A DNA stretch of 17,003 nucleotides from Bacteroidales bacterium UBA6117 (GTDB lineage Bacteria; Bacteroidota; Bacteroidia; Bacteroidales; VadinHA17). Numbering within the stretch: the stretch's first letter is position 1; each line of letters opens with the position of its first letter. The position numbers and the translations under genes were made by a program. Location: assembly GCA_002428385.1 (NCBI GenBank), contig DIWB01000058.1, positions 1 to 17,003 on the forward strand. The letters are read 5' to 3'. The notes beneath the pieces are model-generated. The model had not been told where the DNA came from, did no database searches, and worked only from the letters and a program-made list of their open reading frames with translations. This document shows, piece by piece, positions 1-5,985 of this stretch.

Positions 1-15
1 GTTCTGGCTTGTCCA

Positions 16-76
16 GGTTAGGTTAATATTACAACGAGACAATGCCAAGTTAATAAAAGTGTATTTGTCATGCAAA
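16..76 (-). promoter_or_regulatory. Possible leftward promoter and leader for a gene off the left edge
   Basis: Read on the minus strand, TTTG (complement of 73-76) lies 20 bases upstream of TAACTTGG (complement of 45-52). This resembles the Bacteroidota -33 TTTG / -7 TAnnTTTG pair, with an imperfect -7 box. Downstream, the complement of 16-26 reads TTAACCTAACC, the same 11 bases found in the leader of the exbB gene that starts at 15293, at a similar distance from its -7 box. By analogy a minus-strand gene would start just beyond position 1. No coding sequence of that gene can be seen, so the promoter is an inference. Confidence 0.3.
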
Positions 77-82
77 AAATAT

Positions 83-101
83 TAAACCCTTTCAGGGTTT
101 A
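83..101. repeat. Small perfect hairpin at the left flank of the repeat region
   Basis: TAAACCCT (83-90) pairs with AGGGTTTA (94-101) around a 3-base loop. It is the first of a run of short stable hairpins that continues to about 484. It has no T-tract typical of a terminator, so I read it as part of, or a decayed copy at the edge of, the hairpin repeat region. Confidence 0.6.
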
Positions 102-120
102 CGTCAGGGACGGCTGTTGG

Positions 121-445
121 CCGCCGGTTGCACCGGCGGTTATTCACATTAAACCGCTGTCGCGGTTTTTCACCGGTGATTGATTGCAATCCACAGCTGT
201 TGCGGTTTCCGATGGATGGTTATTCACAATTTACTTCTGCCACCGTTATTTCACTGGGGATTGCTCATAATCTACACTGCCGAGGTTTTCGACACCCGGA
301 TTTATACAACCTGCTCTGAAAGAGTACTCGGTGAATGACCTCCGGTGCGACAACTTGCTCTGAAAGAGCAATATGTGAATAACCTCCGGTGCGACAACTT
401 GCTCTGAAGGAGCAATAAGTGAATAACCTCCGGTGCAACCGGAGG
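121..445. repeat. Hairpin-rich repeat element with inverted ends
   Basis: The element starts and ends with a complete 8-bp hairpin: CCGCCGGT/ACCGGCGG at 121-139 and CCTCCGGT/ACCGGAGG at 427-445. Each hairpin is followed inward by a GTTATTCAC-type core, so 121-149 and the complement of 417-445 agree at 26 of 29 positions. Two of the three differences fall on opposite arms of the same hairpin base pair and preserve pairing. Inside, the left part (131-292) shows a degenerate 40-41 bp period in plus orientation, with a hairpin at 151-168 (AAACCGC/GCGGTTT). The right part (307-438) is three 44-bp tandem copies in the opposite orientation, with hairpins at 355-371 and 399-415 (TTGCTCT/AGAGCAA and a G-U variant). 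No open reading frame looks real. Function is unknown; it resembles the non-coding palindromic repeats seen between genes in Bacteroidota. Confidence 0.75.
307..438 (-). repeat. Three tandem 44-bp repeats
   Basis: Copies lie at 307-350, 351-394 and 395-438 with no spacer. Copies 2 and 3 differ at 3 of 44 positions; copy 1 is more diverged, with about six differences from copy 2. Each copy holds a TTGCTCT-type stem-loop followed by GTGAATAACCTCCGGTGC. Homogeneity rises toward the right, as expected if the array grew recently at that end. The strand given follows the orientation of the GGTTATTCAC core. Confidence 0.85.
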
Positions 446-516
446 TAAGAAATCCACCCTATGAAGTCAGCTCCGAAGGTGCTGAATAATGGTAATTATA
501 GCTCTTACATTAAATG
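446..516. other. Decayed repeat remnant
   Basis: The stretch 468-484 forms an imperfect hairpin, CAGCTCC/GGTGCTG, with one mismatch and a GAA loop. This is the same loop as in the 44-bp repeats, and GAATAATGG follows it, resembling a degraded GTGAATAACC core. I read it as an eroded copy outside the bounded element. Nothing else is recognisable here. Confidence 0.4.
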
Positions 517-544
517 GAAAAACCGGGTTTGCGCCCGGTTTTTC
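517..544. terminator. Strong intrinsic terminator hairpin without an obvious upstream gene
   Basis: GAAAAACCGGG (517-527) pairs perfectly with CCCGGTTTTTC (534-544) around TTTGCG. The flanking A and T runs make it a good terminator in both directions. No gene ends nearby: the TPR gene starts at 795, and the 500 bases to the left hold only repeats. It may stop a transcript that crosses the repeat element, or isolate the TPR gene from read-through. Confidence 0.75.
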
Positions 545-794
545 GAAGGTAGAATTTAGGTTAATTCCAGGGTAAATGCGATATATTGAGTTTGGGTTAT
601 TTACAATTCATAGATGAAAAATAGCATGATAAGGTTGCGTCAGTTCCGAAAAAAATCACAAAATCTGATCTAAAAATTCTATTAACTTGATATACAGCTG
701 TTTAAAAATTAACAAAAATGTTGATAATATGATTATGCCTCCAAATGGTTATTTTAAAATGTTATTAATTTTGTACTCAATATTTTAGAGGGGG
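545..794 (+). promoter_or_regulatory. AT-rich leader and possible promoter of the TPR gene
   Basis: This AT-rich stretch has no credible open reading frame. TAATTTTG at 766-773 fits the TAnnTTTG -7 box and would place transcription start about 15 bases before the ATG at 795. A matching -33 TTTG is not seen at the usual distance. The run GAGGGGG abuts the ATG without spacing and is not a usable Shine-Dalgarno site. Apart from these I see nothing in the region. Confidence 0.4.
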
Positions 795-2207
795 ATGGAA
801 GACGATAAGTACAATTACTTCTACGAGGAGGATCTGAAAAATGTTATCCGTAAATTTGAGCGGATGAAGAAGAATAATGAAAATTATTTCTTCGATGTTA
901 TTGAGTTCGAGAATATTATCGATTTTTATATTGAATCGAACAATTCCATAAGGGCTTACGAAGCAGCATTGCTTGCATCGGAACAGCATCCCAATTCTGT
1001 TTCCATTCAGCTCCGTAAAGCCAGGGTCCTTCTTGACAAGGGCAGGGCTGTTGAAGCCCTCAGGATACTTAAGATCCTCGAAAGCATCGAACCGGGCAAC
1101 CACGAGATATTTGTGGCCAAGGGAACAGCTATGGGTATCCTCGGAGATATCCAGGGTGCAAAAAAAATGTTCGATTATGCCCTTACCCTCGATTCCGATG
1201 AACCTGCCAATATTCTCTTCTCGATCACTTCAGTGCTTCAGAACCTTAATTACTACGAGTACCTGATCCCCTACATGAAGAAGCTGATCGAACTCGAACC
1301 GGATTTCTACGCCCATATCTACGACCTGGCATATGCCTATGAAAAGACGGAGGACTTTGAGAACAGCATTTCCTTCTACCTCAAATACCTCGAGACAGAG
1401 CCTTTTTCAGACAGCGCATGGTACAACCTCGGGATAATCTACAATAAGCAGGAAGATTATGAGAAAGCCCTTGAAGCCTACGATTATGCCCTTGCAATAA
1501 ATTCCCAGAATACATTTGCCATTTTCAACAAGGGCAATATTCTCTGCAACCAGGAGAGATATTCCGAAGCCATTCCTGTTTACCATGAGTATCTCGAGAA
1601 TGAGCCCGACAGCTTCGAGGCAATGACATACCTGGCCGAATGCTATGAGAAGACAGGCGATCTGGCGCTTGCAAGGAAATATTACAACGAGGCAATTGAA
1701 CTTGCTCCTGAATTTGCTGATCCATGGTTCGGTCTCGGCATTATCTCCCTTGAATCAGGAAATCCCGAAGAGAGCCTTATATTCCTCAGAAAAGCGGTAC
1801 GCCTTGATGACGAAAATCCTGAAATATGGTACATGCTTGGAAAGGCACATTATGCAAGGAAGGAAATCAAGGACACCCTCAGGTGCTACAGGGAGGCGCT
1901 TAAACTCGACGCATATTATTCGGAAGTATGGACCGACCTGGGGAAAATAATACTCAGGGACGGATTCGTCGAAAGGTCTCTTCCTTTCTTTGAAAAAGCA
2001 TATAAAATACTGGGAGACGTCCCCGGCATTAATTATATACTGGCTTCCTTCTACCTTCATACGGGCCACACAGACAGCTCCATAAAACACCTTTTGTTTG
2101 CCCTTGAGGGCGATAAGGAGATGTTCGGGGATTTTTATGAAATTTTCCCTGAAAAGCTTCTTACAAGGAAGATGAAGAAGATTCTTTCGGAATATAACCT
2201 TCGCTAA
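795..2207 (+). CDS. TPR-repeat protein, cytoplasmic
   Basis: A 470-residue protein with no signal peptide or membrane segment. After an acidic, tyrosine-rich N-terminus (about 1-65) it consists of a long array of roughly nine 34-residue tetratricopeptide repeats. The clearest lie at about 68-101, 104-135, 205-238, 239-272, 273-306, 307-340 and 341-374, with hallmarks such as AWYNLGIIYNKQEDYEKALE at 208-227. TPR arrays bind other proteins; the partner cannot be read from the sequence. The repeats at about 140-200 and beyond 405 are degenerate. It lies 92 bases upstream of comA and aroE on the same strand, so it may share their transcript, but the gap could hold a separate promoter. The family is certain; the role is not. 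Confidence 0.85.
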   Translation: MEDDKYNYFYEEDLKNVIRKFERMKKNNENYFFDVIEFENIIDFYIESNNSIRAYEAALLASEQHPNSVSIQLRKARVLLDKGRAVEALRILKILESIEPGNHEIFVAKGTAMGILGDIQGAKKMFDYALTLDSDEPANILFSITSVLQNLNYYEYLIPYMKKLIELEPDFYAHIYDLAYAYEKTEDFENSISFYLKYLETEPFSDSAWYNLGIIYNKQEDYEKALEAYDYALAINSQNTFAIFNKGNILCNQERYSEAIPVYHEYLENEPDSFEAMTYLAECYEKTGDLALARKYYNEAIELAPEFADPWFGLGIISLESGNPEESLIFLRKAVRLDDENPEIWYMLGKAHYARKEIKDTLRCYREALKLDAYYSEVWTDLGKIILRDGFVERSLPFFEKAYKILGDVPGINYILASFYLHTGHTDSSIKHLLFALEGDKEMFGDFYEIFPEKLLTRKMKKILSEYNLR

Positions 2208-2299
2208 TTCTTAGTATATTGCCTGTGCATCCCGGCTTGAAGACACAGGGAAACCTGCCTGCCATCCTGCCGGCGTAAAACCATTGAAAACAAAATTAT

Positions 2300-3079
2300 A
2301 TGCATATGGAAAAGATACTTCCGTTTCTTCCCGATCGTCCCTCAAAACCAAGAACCACCGGCCTGACCATGGTTATGGACAAAGGTCTCAGCATAAGGGA
2401 AGCTGAGGATTTTATGTCGGTGGGCAGTGATTACACTGATTTCGTCAAGCTGGGTTTCGGCACTTCTCTGATCACTCCCGGTTTCGGTGAAAAACTGAAG
2501 GTTTACAAAAAGGCCGGCTGCATACCCTATTTCGGCGGAACCCTTTTTGAAGCATTCATAATCCGCAATATGTTCAGCGGGTTTGTTGATTTCATCGACA
2601 AGCACGAGATTACGCTTGTGGAGATCTCCGACGGATCATATGAGATGAGCCAGGAAACCAAGCTTGAATGTATAAGGATACTTTCGCGAAGAGGTACAGT
2701 TATTTCGGAAGTGGGTTCAAAAAAGAAAGATATTGTTTACAGTCCGGAGGAATGGGTCAAAATGATGAAATCGGAACTGGAAGCCGGTTCGGTGAAGGTA
2801 ATCGCTGAAGCGCGCGAATCCGGAACTATTGGCATCTATAACGACGACGGATCGGTGAATATGCCCCTGATAAAGGAAATCTCCGATCATGTCGGGCTCG
2901 ATAAGGTAATCTGGGAAGCTCCCCTCAAATCGCAGCAGGCATGGTTCATCAAGCATTTCGGAGCCAACGTCAACCTGGGAAATATCGCACCCAATGAGAT
3001 AATCCCGCTCGAATCGCTGCGCCTCGGACTGAGAGGCGATACATTCTTCCAGTTCCTTCCCGATGACCTTCAGCCCTGA
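2300..3079 (+). CDS. comA: Phosphosulfolactate synthase (ComA family)
   Basis: A 259-residue TIM-barrel protein of the ComA family. In methanogens ComA adds sulfite to phosphoenolpyruvate to give (R)-2-phospho-3-sulfolactate, the first step of coenzyme M synthesis. The family's conserved blocks are all present: KPRTTGLTMVMDKG near residues 16-29, DFVKLGFGTS near 47-56, YFGGTLFE near 77-84, EISDGS near 107-112, EARESG near 169-174, WEAPLKSQQAWF near 205-216, and NVNLGNIAPNE followed by LRLGLRGDTFF at the end. The enzyme therefore looks intact. The start is either ATG 2300 or ATG 2306, two codons later; there is no ribosome binding site to decide. It is followed after 12 bases by aroE. No comB, comC or comDE is present, so the end product in this organism is unknown; a route to sulfolactate or cysteate is one possibility. 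Confidence 0.88.
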   Translation: MHMEKILPFLPDRPSKPRTTGLTMVMDKGLSIREAEDFMSVGSDYTDFVKLGFGTSLITPGFGEKLKVYKKAGCIPYFGGTLFEAFIIRNMFSGFVDFIDKHEITLVEISDGSYEMSQETKLECIRILSRRGTVISEVGSKKKDIVYSPEEWVKMMKSELEAGSVKVIAEARESGTIGIYNDDGSVNMPLIKEISDHVGLDKVIWEAPLKSQQAWFIKHFGANVNLGNIAPNEIIPLESLRLGLRGDTFFQFLPDDLQP

Positions 3080-3091
3080 CCGCCTCCGGCC

Positions 3092-3841
3092 ATGAGGAAG
3101 TTCGGACTCATTGGTTACCCGCTGGGACATTCATTCTCGAAGAAATACTTCACCGAAAAATTCATACGGGAAGGAATTCCGGATTGTACGTATGAGAATT
3201 ATCCTCTGACAGACATCAGTCAGCTTCATGAATTGTTGTCCGACGCAGAACTGGCAGGACTGAATGTAACCATCCCCTACAAAACTGCAGTATTGCCCTT
3301 CCTCGGCAGGATAGATCCCGAGGCTGAAGCAGTCGGCGCTGTCAACGTTATAAAGATCAGGAGATACGGAGATTCCATGGAACTCAGAGGCTTCAACAGC
3401 GATATTTACGGGATATCCGATACCCTTAAACCCGTTATGAAACAGGGCACAGGGAAGGCTCTGGTGCTTGGTACAGGAGGCAGCTCAAAGGCTGTATGCC
3501 ATGTCCTTGCTTCCATGCTTATTGATTACAGGCTTGTTTCAAGGAATAAAAAGGCCGGCTGCCTTACCTACCGCGATCTGGATAAGAATGTACTGGGAAG
3601 TGCCGCGCTGATTGTAAATACAACCCCTCTGGGAATGTATCCCCTTACAGATGGAAGCCCCGATATTAATTATGACCTCCTTGGCCCGGACCATATCCTG
3701 TTCGACCTGGTTTACAACCCTGAGATCACAACATTCCTCACGAAAGGGCGGGAGAAGGGATGCATTGTTCTGTCGGGACTGAAAATGCTTCATTCACAGG
3801 CAGAAAAGTCATGGGAGATCTGGAACAGTGATAAATATTGA
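3092..3841 (+). CDS. aroE: Shikimate dehydrogenase
   Basis: A 249-residue enzyme that reduces 3-dehydroshikimate to shikimate with NADPH in aromatic amino acid synthesis. Shikimate-binding serines are in GHSFS (12-16). NVTIPYK ends in the catalytic Lys64, and FNSDIYG supplies the partner Asp104. The nucleotide-binding loop is GTGGSSKA (127-134), and SRN (150-152) supplies the arginine expected for NADP preference. NTTPLGM (176-182), DLVYNP (205-210) and GLKMLHSQA (229-237) complete the family pattern. Length is slightly short compared with about 270 for E. coli AroE, because of compact loops rather than truncation. It begins 12 bases after comA, so the two are almost certainly co-transcribed. 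The gene ends against a bidirectional terminator shared with the convergent exbD. Confidence 0.95.
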   Translation: MRKFGLIGYPLGHSFSKKYFTEKFIREGIPDCTYENYPLTDISQLHELLSDAELAGLNVTIPYKTAVLPFLGRIDPEAEAVGAVNVIKIRRYGDSMELRGFNSDIYGISDTLKPVMKQGTGKALVLGTGGSSKAVCHVLASMLIDYRLVSRNKKAGCLTYRDLDKNVLGSAALIVNTTPLGMYPLTDGSPDINYDLLGPDHILFDLVYNPEITTFLTKGREKGCIVLSGLKMLHSQAEKSWEIWNSDKY

Positions 3842-3878
3842 TATCGTTTTGGGTAAAAAACTTGTCGAATATCATATG

Positions 3879-3905
3879 AAAATTTATCGTAATTCGATAA
3901 ATTTT
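3879..3905. terminator. Bidirectional terminator between aroE and exbD
   Basis: AAAATTTATCG (3879-3889) pairs perfectly with CGATAAATTTT (3895-3905) around TAATT. On the plus strand a T-rich tract follows, suiting termination after aroE. The stem is AT-rich, but its convergent position and 11-bp perfection make it credible for both genes. Confidence 0.65.
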
Positions 3906-3933
3906 TGTTGTTATTTTTCAGACTGCAGTCCTG

Positions 3934-4341
3934 TCAGAGGGCAGCATTTGACTTGTCAGTCGCCATCACCATCTTTACGTCGAGCCGTACCCCGACCTCA
4001 AGAACATCTACCAGATCCTGGATGTTGAGACTTTTTGCGAACCTCAGGACAACAGTCGGATTCTCAATTCCCCTTACATGTTCCTCCAGCTTCTGCTCGA
4101 GTTCCGACAACAGCACTTCATTCTGATCGATATAATACCTCCGGTCTTCCGTCACCGTCAGGTTCACCTGCTGCTTGTCGATTTCCTGCGCGCTTTTTGA
4201 TTTTGGAAGCAGAACCTTGATAACGTTGGGATTGGCAAGTGTTGAGACAATCAGGAAGAACAACAACAGGAAGAACATGATGTCGTTAAGCGAGGAGGTG
4301 CTTACCTCGGGCTTGAATTGTTTGTTTCTTCTTAAGTTCAT
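3934..4341 (-). CDS. exbD: ExbD/TolR-type proton-channel subunit (truA-linked)
   Basis: A 135-residue inner-membrane protein of normal ExbD length. It has a short cytoplasmic basic N-terminus (MNLRRNKQFK), one membrane helix at about 18-36, and a periplasmic domain for the rest. Asp20 in SLNDIMFF occupies the position of the essential membrane aspartate (Asp25 in E. coli ExbD). It begins one base after the exbB stop codon (4343-4345), so translation is probably coupled. No tonB, tolA or pal gene accompanies this pair, so its mechanical output is unknown; it could be Ton-like, Tol-like or for another motor. The family assignment is strong. The C-terminus ends in a polar tail (ATDKSNAAL) with nothing recognisable. 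Confidence 0.9.
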   Translation of the reverse strand: MNLRRNKQFKPEVSTSSLNDIMFFLLLFFLIVSTLANPNVIKVLLPKSKSAQEIDKQQVNLTVTEDRRYYIDQNEVLLSELEQKLEEHVRGIENPTVVLRFAKSLNIQDLVDVLEVGVRLDVKMVMATDKSNAAL

Positions 4342-4342
4342 C

Positions 4343-4999
4343 TCAGACTGCCTTAAGGAACTGGATCATTGACTCCTGAAGCCTTATCATGTACCTGTCG
4401 ATTTTCAGTTGAAGATAGTGGTATGCCGCGTAGGCAAGAACCCCGACAATCAGTCCGGCGCCGCTGCAGATCATTTTCTGATATAGCCCTCCTGCAATAA
4501 GTCCGATGCTGATATTGTCGGCGAGGGAGATACTGTAGAAAATCTTGATCACCCCGGAGATTGTACCGATGAATCCAAGCATGGGAGCAACGCTTGCAAT
4601 TATGCCAAGGTATCCTGTGTTCTTCTCCATCTTGGTGATCTCAAGATTCGTTGTTGTCTCAATGTTCCTCTCCATCTCATCGATTGGCCGTCCTACCTTT
4701 TCGATTCCGCTTTCCAGTATCCTGCCAACGGCAGCCTGGCTGTTCCTTGCATGAACAAGAGCGTTTTTTGAGTTGCCGTTCCTGAGTTCATTCGTGACCG
4801 CCGGCACAAGACCTTTCGCTATGGCCGTGGTCTTGTTGATATAGGCCAGCCTTTCAATGAATATGTAAAAACTGACGAGCGAAAGCAACACTATCGGGAT
4901 CATTATTATCCCACCCTTCATCAGCAGATCAAGGACAGTCATTGCCTCATCTGTTGATGAAATTGCAGCCGACCCGAATAATGCAGAGATCATTATCAT
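4343..4999 (-). CDS. exbB: MotA/TolQ/ExbB-family subunit (truA-linked), lacking the usual membrane glutamate
   Basis: A 218-residue protein with three predicted membrane helices at about 29-49, 129-152 and 175-197. A cytoplasmic loop of about 80 residues lies between the first two, giving the ExbB/TolQ layout. SVAPMLGFIGTISGVI (136-151) matches the family signature in the second helix. In the third, LYQKMICSGAGLIVG aligns with the usual xxEALxxTAxGLxxA, so Gln174 stands where ExbB proteins normally have the conserved Glu (Glu176 in E. coli); Thr181 is likewise not kept. Ile-Met rich alternative starts lie near the N-terminus; ATG 4999 is the longest. It lies 72 bases after truA and one base before exbD. 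The upstream gap has no clear promoter, so it is probably read from the truA promoter. Confidence 0.87.
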   Translation of the reverse strand: MIMISALFGSAAISSTDEAMTVLDLLMKGGIIMIPIVLLSLVSFYIFIERLAYINKTTAIAKGLVPAVTNELRNGNSKNALVHARNSQAAVGRILESGIEKVGRPIDEMERNIETTTNLEITKMEKNTGYLGIIASVAPMLGFIGTISGVIKIFYSISLADNISIGLIAGGLYQKMICSGAGLIVGVLAYAAYHYLQLKIDRYMIRLQESMIQFLKAV

Positions 5000-5071
5000 A
5001 TGCTTTGGTTTTATTTGTTTACGCCGTTTTGATTTCTATTACAAACGATTAAAAGAATCAATTATTTCCCT

Positions 5072-5824
5072 TCATTCAAATATCTCCCCGGGGTACTCTA
5101 TCGCGGTCAGGAACAATCCCCTGGCCGGTGCCGACATACCTGCAGACGATCTGTCATGCGACAGGATTATCTGTTCAAAATCCTCAGGTGTAATCTTTCC
5201 TCTTCCGGTTTCAATCATGGTTCCTGCGATTGCCCTTACCATGTTCCTCAGGAAGCGGTCGGCCCTGATGGTGAAGACCAGAGTATTGCCTTCGGGTTTC
5301 CATTCTGCACTGAACACTGTGCAGATATTCGTCTTGTTATCGGAATGAAGCCTGCAGAAACTGGTGAAATCATTGTGCCGCATCAGTATTTCCGAAGCCC
5401 TGTTCATTGCATCGACATCAATATCACCATGAACGTACCATCCGGTCTCGGTCCGGAACGGATCCTTTGTGCGCAGTATCAGATATCTGTACGTCCGCGA
5501 AATGGCGCTGAACCTTGCATTCGCATCAGCCTTTACTTTTCTTATTCCGGTTACGGATATGTCAGCCGGCAGGTATCTGTTCAGCCTGAAGATGATGTTG
5601 TTCCTGACGTCAAGATTCGGTGCCTGGCTGTCAAAATGGGCACAGAACACAAGAGCATGAACACCGGCATCGGTTCGCCCTGCACCTGTAACGGATATCT
5701 TTTCACTGAGTATCGTCGACAAGGCTTCATTAAGGACCTTCTGGACAGTGACAGCACCGGGCTGAAGCTGCCATCCGTGATATGAAGTTCCTTTAAATGA
5801 AATATATATGAAATACCTTGTCAA
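5072..5824 (-). CDS. truA: tRNA pseudouridine(38-40) synthase TruA
   Basis: A 250-residue cytoplasmic enzyme that isomerises uridines 38-40 in the tRNA anticodon arm to pseudouridine. GAGRTDAGVHA (47-57) carries the catalytic Asp52. FKGTSYHGWQLQP (10-22) is the family's N-terminal signature. RFSAISRTYRY (104-114), DFTSFC (152-157), FLRNMVRAIAGTMIETGRG (195-213) and SAPARGLFL (231-239) match the C-terminal half. Length is normal. It is the first gene of a minus-strand unit running into exbB and exbD, with a -7 box TATATTTG 21 bases before its ATG. It is divergent from the FHS transporter at 5986. Confidence 0.96.
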   Translation of the reverse strand: MTRYFIYISFKGTSYHGWQLQPGAVTVQKVLNEALSTILSEKISVTGAGRTDAGVHALVFCAHFDSQAPNLDVRNNIIFRLNRYLPADISVTGIRKVKADANARFSAISRTYRYLILRTKDPFRTETGWYVHGDIDVDAMNRASEILMRHNDFTSFCRLHSDNKTNICTVFSAEWKPEGNTLVFTIRADRFLRNMVRAIAGTMIETGRGKITPEDFEQIILSHDRSSAGMSAPARGLFLTAIEYPGEIFE

Positions 5825-5844
5825 AACTCCCTTTTAAATTTCCG

Positions 5845-5852
5845 CAAATATA
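5845..5852 (-). promoter_or_regulatory. truA promoter -7 box
   Basis: The minus strand reads TATATTTG, a perfect TAnnTTTG box of the Bacteroidota primary sigma factor. It would start transcription about 15 bases before the truA ATG. No convincing -33 TTTG is seen. This promoter probably serves truA-exbB-exbD. Confidence 0.55.
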
Positions 5853-5945
5853 GCCATTAAGCAGGATTATTATGATCGCCATGATAAGTTAAAAATTCAC
5901 AAGACGCATTAGGAAAATCGATCTTTAAATGTAATTTTACTACCG

Positions 5946-5965
5946 CCCGGATGCCGGGTACTTTG
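5946..5965 (+). promoter_or_regulatory. Possible promoter of the first FHS transporter, with an adjacent hairpin
   Basis: TACTTTG at 5959-5965 resembles a -7 box with one base missing from TAnnTTTG. Directly upstream, CCCGG-ATG-CCGGG (5946-5958) is a short perfect palindrome that stands out in an AT-rich intergenic region and could be an operator. TAACCTAA follows at 5968-5975, a leader motif also seen elsewhere in the window. Evidence is motif-level only. Confidence 0.3.
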
Positions 5966-5985
5966 TCTAACCTAAAACTCTCAAC

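Noticed and set aside
128..319. 63-residue reading frame in the repeat region
   Set aside because: It lies wholly in the repeat element, has no homology-like features and no start context.
121..445. CRISPR array
   Set aside because: Repeats abut each other without unique spacers, are themselves hairpins, change orientation midway and have no cas genes nearby.
121..445. Integron attC array
   Set aside because: There are no cassette reading frames between units, no integrase, and the units are too short and regular.
709..724. Imperfect inverted repeat TTAACA-AAAA-TGTTGA as an operator of the TPR gene
   Set aside because: One mismatch in a very AT-rich region makes this likely by chance.
789..794. 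Purine run GAGGGG as ribosome binding site of the TPR gene
   Set aside because: It touches the ATG with no spacing, and the other genes here do not use Shine-Dalgarno sites.
2223..2250. Terminator between the TPR gene and comA (CCTGTG/CACAGG)
   Set aside because: A six-base stem with a loop of about 16 bases and no T-tract is too weak.
5000..5071. Separate promoter for the truA-linked exbB
   Set aside because: ATCGTTTG on the minus strand only partly resembles TAnnTTTG, and the 72-base gap is compatible with co-transcription from truA.
5156..5785. 209-residue plus-strand reading frame
   Set aside because: It is antisense to truA, which has all catalytic and family motifs; the opposite frame shows no domain.
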